Below are positions 1 to 5,979 of a stretch of 20,027 nucleotides of DNA, piece by piece. The stretch covers positions 1 through 20,027 of the forward strand of contig DATBFX010000088.1 in NCBI GenBank assembly GCA_036558305.1, in the 5' to 3' direction. The position numbers and the translations under genes are program-made. Under the pieces are notes generated by a model. It saw nothing but the letters and a program-made list of their open reading frames with translations. It ran no database searches and was not told the origin of the DNA. This DNA is from DATBFX01 sp036558305. Its GTDB lineage: Bacteria; Chloroflexota; Chloroflexia; Thermomicrobiales; UBA6265. The first letter of the stretch is position 1; the number at the start of each line of letters is the position of its first letter.

Positions 1-1331
1 TCCCAGGACATGTCGTACTCGGGGGTGTTGACGATGCGGTCGATCCAGGTCGAGAGCTGCAACTCTTCGACCTTGACGGCGACCTTCAACTCGTCCATCG
101 CCGCCTGGAACATCTCCGAGCCCTGTTTCCACTCGGGGTAGCCGGACGGGTAGACGAGGTTGATGTTGAGTTGCTGGCCGTCCTTCTTGCCGTCGGTATA
201 ACCAGCCGCCTCCAGGTAACTCTTGGCCTTGTCGAGGTCATAGGTGAAGGCGTTGTCGTTGATCGGATTGTAGGCCCAGTGCTGTTTGGACCAGGGACTG
301 GTGTTCTTGGCGCCCTGGCCGGAGAGGAAGGCCTGGAAGTAGGTGTCGCGATCGAGCGCGTAGGACGCTGCCAGCCGCAGATTCTGGTCGTTCATCGGTG
401 CCCGGCTGTTGTTGAGATAGAGGATGTAACCGGAATCGTTCTGGAGCGAGGCGACCGACTTCAGCTTCGGATTCTGATCGATCGTCGCCTTGTCCTTGAG
501 TTCCGGCGTGAAGAAGACCTCGGCATCGCCGGCCTCCATGACCGAGAGACTGGTCGCCTTCTCCTTGATCGGGCGGAAAACCAACTGGTCGAGGTAGGGG
601 AGCCCCTGTTGCCAGTAGTTCGGGTTCTTCGACAGGGTAATGTGATCCCCGGGTGCCCACTCGGTCCAGGTGAAGGGGCCGGTGCCATTCGGGCTGGTGG
701 CGATCGAAGCGATGGTCGACGCCTTCGAATAGATCTGAATCGTCGTCAGATCGTCGAGAAGCGCCGGCCAGGGCTGCTTGAGGTTGAAGCGGACCTGGGT
801 CGGCGAGACGGCCTCGACGGTGTCGATGGCGGCGAGGATCGTCGCGTTCGGGGAACCGGTCTGCGGCGACTTGACGTACTCGATCGTGAATTTGACGTCG
901 TCGGCGGTGAAGTCCTGCCCCTTGTGGAATTTCACGCCTTCCTGGAGGTTCATGTCGAGCTGGGTCGGTGTGGTGAAGGTCCAATCCTTCGCCAGCAGCC
1001 CCTTGGTTTTGAAGTCCTTGCCGTCGAGTTTGGTCAAGGTCTCGTAGACGCTAGCCATGATGTTGCGCGATTGGGCGAGCTGGGTGACCTGGATGTCGAG
1101 GTATTTCGGATCGTCGACGACGATGGCGCGCAGGGTGCCGCCGGATTTCGGCGTCGCCGCGGGCGTCGCGTCTTGTGCCGCCGCCTCGGGGACGGCGCGC
1201 ATCATCAGGACACCGGGGACCGCGATGCCGAGGGCCGCCGCGCGCCGCATCAATTGGCGCCGGTTGACCCGACCGCTCAGCACCCCCTCCACGAGTTTGT
1301 TGACCTCACGACGCCGGTCGTTATCAACCAC
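1..1331 (-). CDS. ABC transporter substrate-binding protein, peptide/oligopeptide family 5 (partial, C-terminus outside window)
   Basis: This is the N-terminal 443 residues of an extracytoplasmic solute-binding protein; the reading frame is still open at the left edge. I chose the GTG at 1331 because AGGAGG lies 6 bases upstream (1338-1343). The protein begins MVDNDRRREVN and carries a twin-arginine-type signal (NRRQLMRRAAALG, about residues 24-36), then a hydrophobic stretch and an Ala-rich cleavage region near residues 45-53. The mature part has the family 5 hallmark GVKFHKGQDFTADDVKFTIE (about residues 130-150). The family delivers peptides, sugars or other small solutes to an ABC permease. 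Permease and ATPase genes would be expected beyond the left edge. The substrate cannot be read from the sequence. The divergent GntR regulator at 1618 is the likely controller. Confident on family, not on substrate. Confidence 0.93.
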   Translation of the reverse strand, partial: MVDNDRRREVNKLVEGVLSGRVNRRQLMRRAAALGIAVPGVLMMRAVPEAAAQDATPAATPKSGGTLRAIVVDDPKYLDIQVTQLAQSRNIMASVYETLTKLDGKDFKTKGLLAKDWTFTTPTQLDMNLQEGVKFHKGQDFTADDVKFTIEYVKSPQTGSPNATILAAIDTVEAVSPTQVRFNLKQPWPALLDDLTTIQIYSKASTIASIATSPNGTGPFTWTEWAPGDHITLSKNPNYWQQGLPYLDQLVFRPIKEKATSLSVMEAGDAEVFFTPELKDKATIDQNPKLKSVASLQNDSGYILYLNNSRAPMNDQNLRLAASYALDRDTYFQAFLSGQGAKNTSPWSKQHWAYNPINDNAFTYDLDKAKSYLEAAGYTDGKKDGQQLNINLVYPSGYPEWKQGSEMFQAAMDELKVAVKVEELQLSTWIDRIVNTPEYDMSW

Positions 1332-1534
1332 GACGGACCTCCTCGTACGCACCGCCGTCGACAGGCGGTGCCTAATGACGAGCAGCCATGCCCACCGTGG
1401 GCACGACCGCACCGTACGCTCGAGCAGACCATCATTCTGGCGGACGCTTCCGCCGGTCAGGATCCAACGAACAGCACCGCCGTCGCCGATCGGCGGCGCC
1501 ACCAAACAGCCTTCGGCTTCGAGAGACTTCCGGG

Positions 1535-1564
1535 ATCATAGGGGAGCATGGAGTATGATGTCAA
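1535..1564 (-). promoter_or_regulatory. sigma70-like promoter for the substrate-binding protein gene
   Basis: On the minus strand TTGACA (1564-1559, perfect -35) is followed after 18 bases by TATGAT (1540-1535, 5 of 6 matches to the -10). The predicted start of transcription is near 1528, giving a leader of about 195 bases to the GTG at 1331. This is the best promoter match I found in the window. Confidence 0.6.
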
Positions 1565-1581
1565 CACGAATGATATCAACA
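1555..1581. promoter_or_regulatory. candidate operator: two copies of ATGATRTCAACA
   Basis: ATGATGTCAACA (1555-1566) and ATGATATCAACA (1570-1581) are direct repeats with 11 of 12 bases identical, spaced 15 bases start to start. The second contains the palindrome TGATATCA. The first overlaps the -35 element of the minus-strand promoter, and both lie upstream of the GntR-family gene at 1618. The position fits a repressor site for that regulator; the assignment is inference. Confidence 0.4.
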
Positions 1582-1617
1582 GGTCTGACCGATCGACCCG
1601 GCCCGCGTCGGATTGGG

Positions 1618-2373
1618 ATGAAGATGTCACCGCTCTTACGGCCGCTGCAAAAGCGATCCCTCGCCCAGCAGGCATTCGAACAACTCCTGGCCTACGTGCA
1701 GGACGGGTCGTTCCGTCCCGGCGATGCCTTGCCGTCACAGCAAGAGTTGGCGAGTCGGCTATCGGTGAGCCGCCCCGTGCTGCGCGAGGCGATGCAGCGG
1801 CTGGCCGCCGCGGGGCTGATCGAGATCCGCCACGGGAGCGGCTGCTACGTCGCGCAGCCGCGCCACGAGACGGTATTCGAATCCCTGTTCGACCGGTTCA
1901 CGCACGAGCGGGCGCTCGAAGTGCTCGAGGTGCGGATGCTGATCGAGGTCGAGCTGGCCGCGCTGGCGGCCCTGCGTGCCACGCCGGAGGACATCGCCCG
2001 CATGGAAGCCGCGCTGGAGACGATCCAGCGATTGCGGGCGGCGGGTGAATTGACCGTCGAAGGGTCGTCCGCCTTCCACCGCGCCTTGGCCCGGGCCTCG
2101 CACAATTCGATGCTCGACGCGATCGCCCAACTGCTGCACCAATCGAGCTACCTCGAAGCCTTGCGCGTCCAACTGGCACTCCCGGACGTCTCCGCCGGCG
2201 ACTACGAAGACCACCGGCAACTCCTCGACGTGATCCGTCTCGGCGATCCGGAACGGGCCAGGGTCGCCGTGCGCCGACACCTGGAAGTCTCTCACGGTTG
2301 GGAACAGCAGATCGCCACCCTGCGCGGCGAATCCGCGGAGCGACCGCTCAGGAGCGACGCGGAAGACTCGTAG
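1618..2373 (+). CDS. GntR-family transcriptional regulator, FadR/FCD type
   Basis: A 251-aa one-component regulator. Residues about 12-80 form the GntR winged helix-turn-helix: RPGDALPSQQELASRLSVSR, then VLREAMQRLAAAGLIEIRHG and a SGCYV wing. Residues about 95-228 form the helical FCD ligand-binding domain, with its usual metal/ligand residues in FHRALARASHN (about 153-163) and DHRQLLDVIRLGD (about 198-210). The frame is open far upstream, so the start is a choice: ATG 1618 (MKMSPLL) and ATG 1624 both place the wHTH at the usual distance, and no strong Shine-Dalgarno separates them. FCD regulators usually sense organic acids or related metabolites. Being divergent from the binding-protein gene, with a repeated motif between, it most likely controls that transporter and itself (inference). 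Confidence 0.92.
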   Translation: MKMSPLLRPLQKRSLAQQAFEQLLAYVQDGSFRPGDALPSQQELASRLSVSRPVLREAMQRLAAAGLIEIRHGSGCYVAQPRHETVFESLFDRFTHERALEVLEVRMLIEVELAALAALRATPEDIARMEAALETIQRLRAAGELTVEGSSAFHRALARASHNSMLDAIAQLLHQSSYLEALRVQLALPDVSAGDYEDHRQLLDVIRLGDPERARVAVRRHLEVSHGWEQQIATLRGESAERPLRSDAEDS

Positions 2374-2456
2374 GGTCGGCCCAGGTGACCCGTCGGGAGA
2401 ATGCGTCGAACGGGTGGGACCTGGCAGGTGGAACAGATCCGCGCTTCGGTTCGTTT

Positions 2457-2481
2457 GCGTGGCGGACGATCGTGTCCACGC
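2457..2481 (+). promoter_or_regulatory. hairpin upstream of the exported-protein gene
   Basis: GCGTGG (2457-2462) pairs with CCACGC (2476-2481), just before the AAAGGAG ribosome-binding site at about 2487-2493. There is no following U-run, so it is not a classical terminator for the GntR gene. It may be a leader structure. Confidence 0.25.
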
Positions 2482-2499
2482 ACGCGAAAGGAGACGCGG

Positions 2500-3099
2500 A
2501 TGTCGACGGTTCCTCGCCTGATCGGCGTGATGCTCATCTCGATCCTGATCGCGACGGCGAGTCTCGCCCGCGTTCAAGAGACGCCGACGCCGGACCCCGC
2601 GTCCGCCAGCGTCCTGCTCCTGCCGGACGCCTCGGCGCTTGGTCCCGAGTGGACGCGGGTCAAGACGCTGTCGGTGGAGCAGTTGAGTTGGGGGATGACG
2701 GTGGCGCCGGACGTCTTCCGCGAGGGTGCGGTCGGCGTCTACGGCGGACCGAACGGCGCGCGAGTGGTTGCCGTCACCCTGCTGCTGACGGACACGCGGG
2801 TGGCGGTGCGGCGCGGCTGGGAAAACGCGACCCAACTGTTCACCAGTTACGGCTACCAACTCGACTACGACTACGACCAGATGGGGCTATGGGACGCGCT
2901 GCCGCCGCCGGCCGGGTGCGCCGAAGCCAAGCGGTTCGAGGGCGTCGCCCGCGACTTCGGGTTCCCGACCGGGATCACCCTCTGCGCCGCCGATCCCGAT
3001 CTGATCGTCGTCGCCGTCGCCTCGGGTCTGGTCGACGACCGGACGGGGTACGAAGGGTCGGACGCGGTGGTGGAGGCGGTGATTGCGGGGCGGGGGTAG
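2500..3099 (+). CDS. small exported protein of unknown function
   Basis: A 199-aa protein I do not recognise. The ATG at 2500 is preceded by AAAGGAG at a 6-base distance, better than the upstream in-frame start at 2401. Residues 1-24 (MSTVPRLIGVMLISILIATA...) look like a Sec signal peptide, followed by a Pro/Thr-rich linker (ETPTPDPAS) and a soluble domain with ALGPEWTRVKTLSVEQLSWG near residues 45-65. Two cysteines (near residues 144 and 166) could form a disulfide outside the cytoplasm. It starts about 125 bases after the GntR stop. Its last ~130 bases are repeated, with a nonsense change, at 3859-3992, beyond the toxin-antitoxin pair, so the locus has been duplicated or interrupted. Confidence 0.75.
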   Translation: MSTVPRLIGVMLISILIATASLARVQETPTPDPASASVLLLPDASALGPEWTRVKTLSVEQLSWGMTVAPDVFREGAVGVYGGPNGARVVAVTLLLTDTRVAVRRGWENATQLFTSYGYQLDYDYDQMGLWDALPPPAGCAEAKRFEGVARDFGFPTGITLCAADPDLIVVAVASGLVDDRTGYEGSDAVVEAVIAGRG

Positions 3100-3102
3100 C
3101 GG
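2969..3102 (+). repeat. direct repeat copy 1 (3' end of exported-protein gene)
   Basis: This 134-base stretch matches 3859-3992 at a constant offset of 890 bases, with about 13 mismatches near the core (roughly 90% identity by eye) and no gaps. It covers the last ~43 codons and the stop of the exported-protein gene. The antitoxin/toxin pair lies between the two copies. Confidence 0.9.
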
Positions 3103-3182
3103 TTCCTGGCGACGTGGACATGTTCGCCTCAATTGCTTGAAACTTGGCAAGAAAGGAAGCGCATGGAAAGGAGCCCACCGCC

Positions 3183-3416
3183 ATGAGAAAGCAGGGCAAC
3201 ACGGCCGTCGAGATAGAGCCAGACCTCGATGAGCAGGAGCGAGCCGAGAAGGAACGGCAGCGGGCGGCGGACTGGGCGATCATCGACCAGATCGCGGAGC
3301 GGAACAAGCACCTGGATCCGGATGAGGTACTGCGGCACGTAACGGAGGTCGTCGAGGAGGTTCGCCAGGAGCTGTATGAGCGAGCGCAGAGACAGCAGAC
3401 TGCGAATCGTCGTTGA
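3183..3416 (+). CDS. putative antitoxin of a PIN-toxin pair
   Basis: A 77-aa, charged, mostly helical protein (MRKQGNTAVEIEPDLDEQER...). I chose ATG 3183 because GGAAAGGAG lies 9 bases upstream; a longer TTG start at 3144 has no such site. Its 3' end overlaps the toxin gene by 41 bases in another frame, the arrangement expected of a co-translated antitoxin-toxin pair. I cannot assign a known DNA-binding fold: no clear AbrB, ribbon-helix-helix or HTH signature is visible. Residues LDPDEVLRHVTEVVEEVRQ form an amphipathic helix that could occupy the toxin's active-site groove. The role rests mainly on context. Confidence 0.72.
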   Translation: MRKQGNTAVEIEPDLDEQERAEKERQRAADWAIIDQIAERNKHLDPDEVLRHVTEVVEEVRQELYERAQRQQTANRR

Positions 3417-3894
3417 CACCAACGTTTTCGTCAGTAGCGTAATCCTTCGGCGAGGCAATCCGTACGCGCTACGGAAAGCCTGGCAGGCCAACGCATTTGT
3501 GCTCGTCTTGTCTCTGTTTCAGCGTGGTGAGATCGAGGAGGTCTTGAACCGCCCCAAGATCGCCCAGGTCTATTCGCTCACGCTGGAGGAGCGGACAAGG
3601 TTGCTGCGCAGGCTCGATGCGGAAAGCGAGTTTGTCGAGCCTCAATTGACGATTTCTGTGCCGCTCCGTGACCCCAAAGATGCGCTCATTCTGGGAATGG
3701 CCCTCGCCGGCCATGTTGACTATCTGGTGACGGGCGATAAGGACCTCCATGCGCTTGTGGGCGATCCATCCCTCGGCAAATTGAAGATCGTTACGGTCGC
3801 CGATTTCCTCCCGCTTCTCCGCGAACACGAGTCGAACGAAAGCGACGACGACGAAGACCCGGGATCACCCTCTGCGCCGCCGATCCCGACCTAA
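3376..3894 (+). CDS. PIN-domain toxin (VapC-like ribonuclease, COG1569-type) with an overprinted C-terminal tail
   Basis: A 172-aa PIN-domain protein. The metal-binding acidic residues are visible: D14 in VVDTNVF, E52-E55 in RGEIEEVL, D99/D102 in LRDPKDALIL, and D121/D123 in TGDKDLHAL. This set is typical of the family called 'putative toxin-antitoxin system toxin component, PIN family', thought to cleave RNA when the antitoxin is lost. The ATG at 3376 lies inside the upstream antitoxin gene. The PIN fold should end near residue 150 (LPLLRE). The remaining acidic/Pro-rich tail is odd: residues about 162-172 (PGSPSAPPIPT) are encoded by the start of the decayed repeat copy at 3859, read in a different frame from the parent gene. 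Confidence 0.9.
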   Translation: MSERRDSRLRIVVDTNVFVSSVILRRGNPYALRKAWQANAFVLVLSLFQRGEIEEVLNRPKIAQVYSLTLEERTRLLRRLDAESEFVEPQLTISVPLRDPKDALILGMALAGHVDYLVTGDKDLHALVGDPSLGKLKIVTVADFLPLLREHESNESDDDEDPGSPSAPPIPT

Positions 3895-3992
3895 TCGTGG
3901 TCGCCGTCGCCTCGGGCCTGGTCGACGACCGGACCGGGTAGGAGGGATCGGATGCGGTGGTGGAGGCGGCAATCGAGGGGCGGGGGTAGCGG
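3859..3992 (+). pseudogene. decayed 3' fragment of the exported-protein gene (direct repeat copy 2)
   Basis: This matches 2969-3102 at about 90% identity without gaps. In the parental frame the TAC codon at 3048-3050 has become TAG here (3938-3940), so the fragment is broken. There is no matching 5' part: upstream of 3859 the sequence is toxin gene. It is either the remnant of a tandem paralogue replaced by the toxin-antitoxin pair, or a duplication made when that pair arrived. Confidence 0.8.
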
Positions 3993-4108
3993 AACACGAT
4001 TGGAGATCCGGCGTGCGGCGACTTTCGGGCAGGAACGCATTCAGCGTCTAGAGACGATGCTCGTTCCGAGCCGGACTCGGGGTCGCCGCCTACTCGTCAT
4101 CCCTGTCC

Positions 4109-4128
4109 GGCTCTGCCGAACCAGAGCC
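4109..4128. terminator. hairpin between convergent genes
   Basis: GGCTCTG (4109-4115) and CAGAGCC (4122-4128) form a perfect 7-bp stem with a 6-base loop. It lies between the rightward toxin region and the leftward DUF2182 gene ending at 4145, 17 bases past that stop. No U-tract follows on either strand, so intrinsic termination is only a possibility. Confidence 0.35.
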
Positions 4129-4144
4129 GCGTTGGGGGCGCGTC

Positions 4145-4987
4145 TCAGGCGAGCACGCCGCGCGTCAGCAGTACGCTGCCCCACGCTAGCAGGGCGGCGC
4201 CGAGCGGTGCGCTGAGGCGACGTCCCCACGGGAGATTCTTCTCGGCCGCCATGACCGCGCCGAGGAGGAGCATCCAGCCGAGACTGCCGACGCCGACGAC
4301 GAACATCAGCAGCATCAGCGACCAACAACAGCCGACGCAGAAGAGGCCGTGGTGGAGACCGAGGTGGAGCGCCTGCCACCGCTCGCGCCGGCCTCGCCAA
4401 TGCCCCATGACGAACCCCAGCGGAGAACGACAGCGATCGAGGCAGTGATCCTTGAGCGGCGTGAACTGATAGAGACCGGCGACGATCGGGAGGGCGGCAC
4501 CGATCAGCCATTCGCGATGCGCCAGCCAACCGGTCTGCCCGACTAGGGCGCGCAGGCGATGGTCGCCGGCGTGGGCGACCACCCCGAAGGTGGCCCAGAC
4601 GGAGAGGTACCCCGCGATCACGAGCGCGACGAGCAGCAGGCGGTCCGGCCGCCGCCGGGTCATCCCGTGGAACAGCGCGAGCAGCGGCAGCGTCGTCGGC
4701 AGCATCATCGCCGTCGTCATCAGCGTCCATCCGAGGACGACGACCGGGAGGGCCGCGCTCGGGTGACCGGTGGCTCCGTCGTGCACGTGGCCGCCGAGGG
4801 TGTGGACCGGATCGCTGGCGTCGTGACTGGGGACACGGGCGATCGCGGCCGCCGGATGCTCGGCGTGGCGCAGGAAGGTGCCGGACGGCGACCGCTCCCA
4901 CCACCAGAGGACGAGCCAGGCCAGGACGATCAGGGCGAGGAGGGTTGCGAGGAACGGGCGGCGGTCGTCGTACATCCGTGCGGTCAT
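4145..4987 (-). CDS. DUF2182 family integral membrane protein
   Basis: A 280-aa polytopic membrane protein of the DUF2182 family (predicted metal-binding membrane proteins). Hydrophobic segments are visible at about residues 12-30, 80-107, 116-138, 160-174, 214-245 and 258-276. Family marks include WTLMTTAMMLPTTLPLL (87-103), YQFTPLKDHCLDRCRSPLGF (173-192) and the Cys cluster FCVGCCWSLM (216-225). The first loop is His-rich (HTLGGHVHDGATGH, 62-75), which fits metal binding. ATG 4987 has AGGAGGAGAC four bases upstream. DUF2182 genes often neighbour DUF1326 genes, as here, so the two probably act together, but no function is established that I can name. It would be transcribed after the DUF1326 gene, 140 bases upstream. 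Confidence 0.9.
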   Translation of the reverse strand: MTARMYDDRRPFLATLLALIVLAWLVLWWWERSPSGTFLRHAEHPAAAIARVPSHDASDPVHTLGGHVHDGATGHPSAALPVVVLGWTLMTTAMMLPTTLPLLALFHGMTRRRPDRLLLVALVIAGYLSVWATFGVVAHAGDHRLRALVGQTGWLAHREWLIGAALPIVAGLYQFTPLKDHCLDRCRSPLGFVMGHWRGRRERWQALHLGLHHGLFCVGCCWSLMLLMFVVGVGSLGWMLLLGAVMAAEKNLPWGRRLSAPLGAALLAWGSVLLTRGVLA

Positions 4988-4990
4988 CGG

Positions 4991-5080
4991 CGTCTCCTCC
5001 TACCGCTCGCGGGCGCGAGGTGCGGCAGGCCGACGGCGACCGGATGCTGGTCGTCTCCTCCTACCGCTCGCGGGCGCGAG
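4991..5080 (-). repeat. 29-bp exact direct repeat carrying a hairpin and a ribosome-binding site
   Basis: The 29 bases at 4991-5019 recur exactly at 5052-5080 (period 61). Read on the minus strand each copy holds the inverted repeat CTCGCG-CC-CGCGAG followed by GGTAGGAGGAGACG. The copy nearer the gene supplies the Shine-Dalgarno of the DUF2182 gene. The other copy has no start codon at a useful distance, so it is a spare or fossil translation-initiation cassette. Confidence 0.8.
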
Positions 5081-5117
5081 TCCCGACCCTCGCCTCAGAG
5101 GCAGACGAGGGCCGGGA
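5081..5117 (-). terminator. strong hairpin just after the DUF1326 stop
   Basis: On the minus-strand RNA the arms at 5117-5106 and 5092-5081 pair over 12 positions (one G-U), about 10 bases after the DUF1326 stop at 5128. No U-run follows. It may attenuate or stabilise the message between DUF1326 and DUF2182 rather than end it. Confidence 0.45.
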
Positions 5118-5127
5118 GTGAATGCGA

Positions 5128-5745
5128 TCAGGCCGAGAAGCGGAAACTCCCCTGGATGGCGTTGTGCCCGGTCAAGTCGATGTCTTTGAAACCGAGTTGG
5201 GACGAATTGCGACGGTAGAGCGCCGCTTTGCCGACGTAGGCCGGCGAACCGGGGATCGTCGAAAAGACCGTGTCCAGCAAGGTCGTCGTCGTCCCGGTGG
5301 CGCCCTGGAAGGGGACGAGCTCGGCCTCGGCGACCGGCGTCATGCCGCCGCCGATGCGCAGCGTGCCCTTGCCGCCCTCGACGAGGAAGGTGATCGGCAC
5401 CCGCTGGACCGACTTCACCTCGCCGAAGAGCCCGGCCAGATCGGCGACCGGTCCGCCCTTCTTGCCGGTAAAGACAGCGACGAGCGCCTCCTGCTGCTCC
5501 GACGTTGCGCCATCGTCGACGAAGAACGCGACCGTCCAGTTGCCGGCCAGGACGTTGCCGGGGATGTGGTTGATCAGCGCAAAGATCCGGCCCGAGACGT
5601 CGAGGCCGTCGATCGTGCCGCGGTCGATGCGCCAGGCCTGGGCGGCGTCGCAGGTGCCGGGGTCGGGATCCTCGCCGACCCAGCAGGGGCAGAGGATGTT
5701 GCAGTTGCAGACCTCCAGGAGGCTGCCTTCCAGGTGGTAGCTCAT
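5128..5745 (-). CDS. DUF1326 domain protein
   Basis: A 205-aa soluble protein of the DUF1326 family. The N-terminal signature EVCNCNILCPCW holds Cys at residues 13, 15, 19 and 21, with another at 32 (GTC), suggesting a metal or redox site. The later part (SPAYVGKAALYRRNSSQLGF, then DLTGHNAIQGSFRFSA at the end) is typical of the family C-terminus. I chose ATG 5745 because GGAGGAGAC lies just upstream and the family signature starts within 13 residues; the frame extends to 5826 without a better start. The pairing with DUF2182 downstream is a recurrent one. The biochemical function of the family is not established. No confident promoter was found upstream. Confidence 0.9.
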   Translation of the reverse strand: MSYHLEGSLLEVCNCNILCPCWVGEDPDPGTCDAAQAWRIDRGTIDGLDVSGRIFALINHIPGNVLAGNWTVAFFVDDGATSEQQEALVAVFTGKKGGPVADLAGLFGEVKSVQRVPITFLVEGGKGTLRIGGGMTPVAEAELVPFQGATGTTTTLLDTVFSTIPGSPAYVGKAALYRRNSSQLGFKDIDLTGHNAIQGSFRFSA

Positions 5746-5807
5746 CGCGAGTCTCCTCCGACGCGGATGCGTGTATCCCGGCGTATTCCGGACCGATTCT
5801 CTCTGTG

Positions 5808-5818
5808 CCACGACGTGG
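5808..5818. promoter_or_regulatory. 11-bp palindrome upstream of DUF1326
   Basis: CCACGACGTGG is a perfect interrupted palindrome about 63 bases upstream of the DUF1326 start, in the 234-base gap between that gene and the LAL regulator. Its place and symmetry fit a regulator site; no binding protein is implied by sequence alone. Confidence 0.25.
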
Positions 5819-5937
5819 TGGAGCAACGATAGCGGCGTCGTGCCGGGCGATCATCGTCAGAAATGACGAAGACCCACGTGTCGGCATGCGGAAATTTCGG
5901 GGAGCACGCCCGGAATCCACGGCGAGACGACCTCGAT

Positions 5938-5954
5938 GGCGTCGTGATGACGCC
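5938..5954 (-). terminator. weak hairpin after the LAL regulator gene
   Basis: GGCGTC (5938-5943) and GACGCC (5949-5954) form a 6-bp stem with a 5-base loop, 25 bases past the stop at 5980. No U-tract is visible. A second hairpin, TCGTCA-GAAA-TGACGA, sits at 5854-5869. Confidence 0.25.
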
Positions 5955-5979
5955 GCAGACCGCCACGGGTGGATGGCGC

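Noticed and set aside
171..1541. 456-codon open frame on the plus strand
   Set aside because: It lies antisense to the substrate-binding protein, which has a Tat signal, a ribosome site and family motifs. The plus frame has an unnatural Arg/Gly/Val-rich composition typical of GC-rich shadows.
3144..3182. Longer antitoxin start at TTG 3144
   Set aside because: There is no ribosome-binding site at that codon, whereas ATG 3183 has GGAAAGGAG at good spacing.
5854..5869. TCGTCA-GAAA-TGACGA hairpin as a terminator for the LAL regulator
   Set aside because: It lies about 110 bases past the stop and has no U-tract on the relevant strand. Kept only as a minor note.
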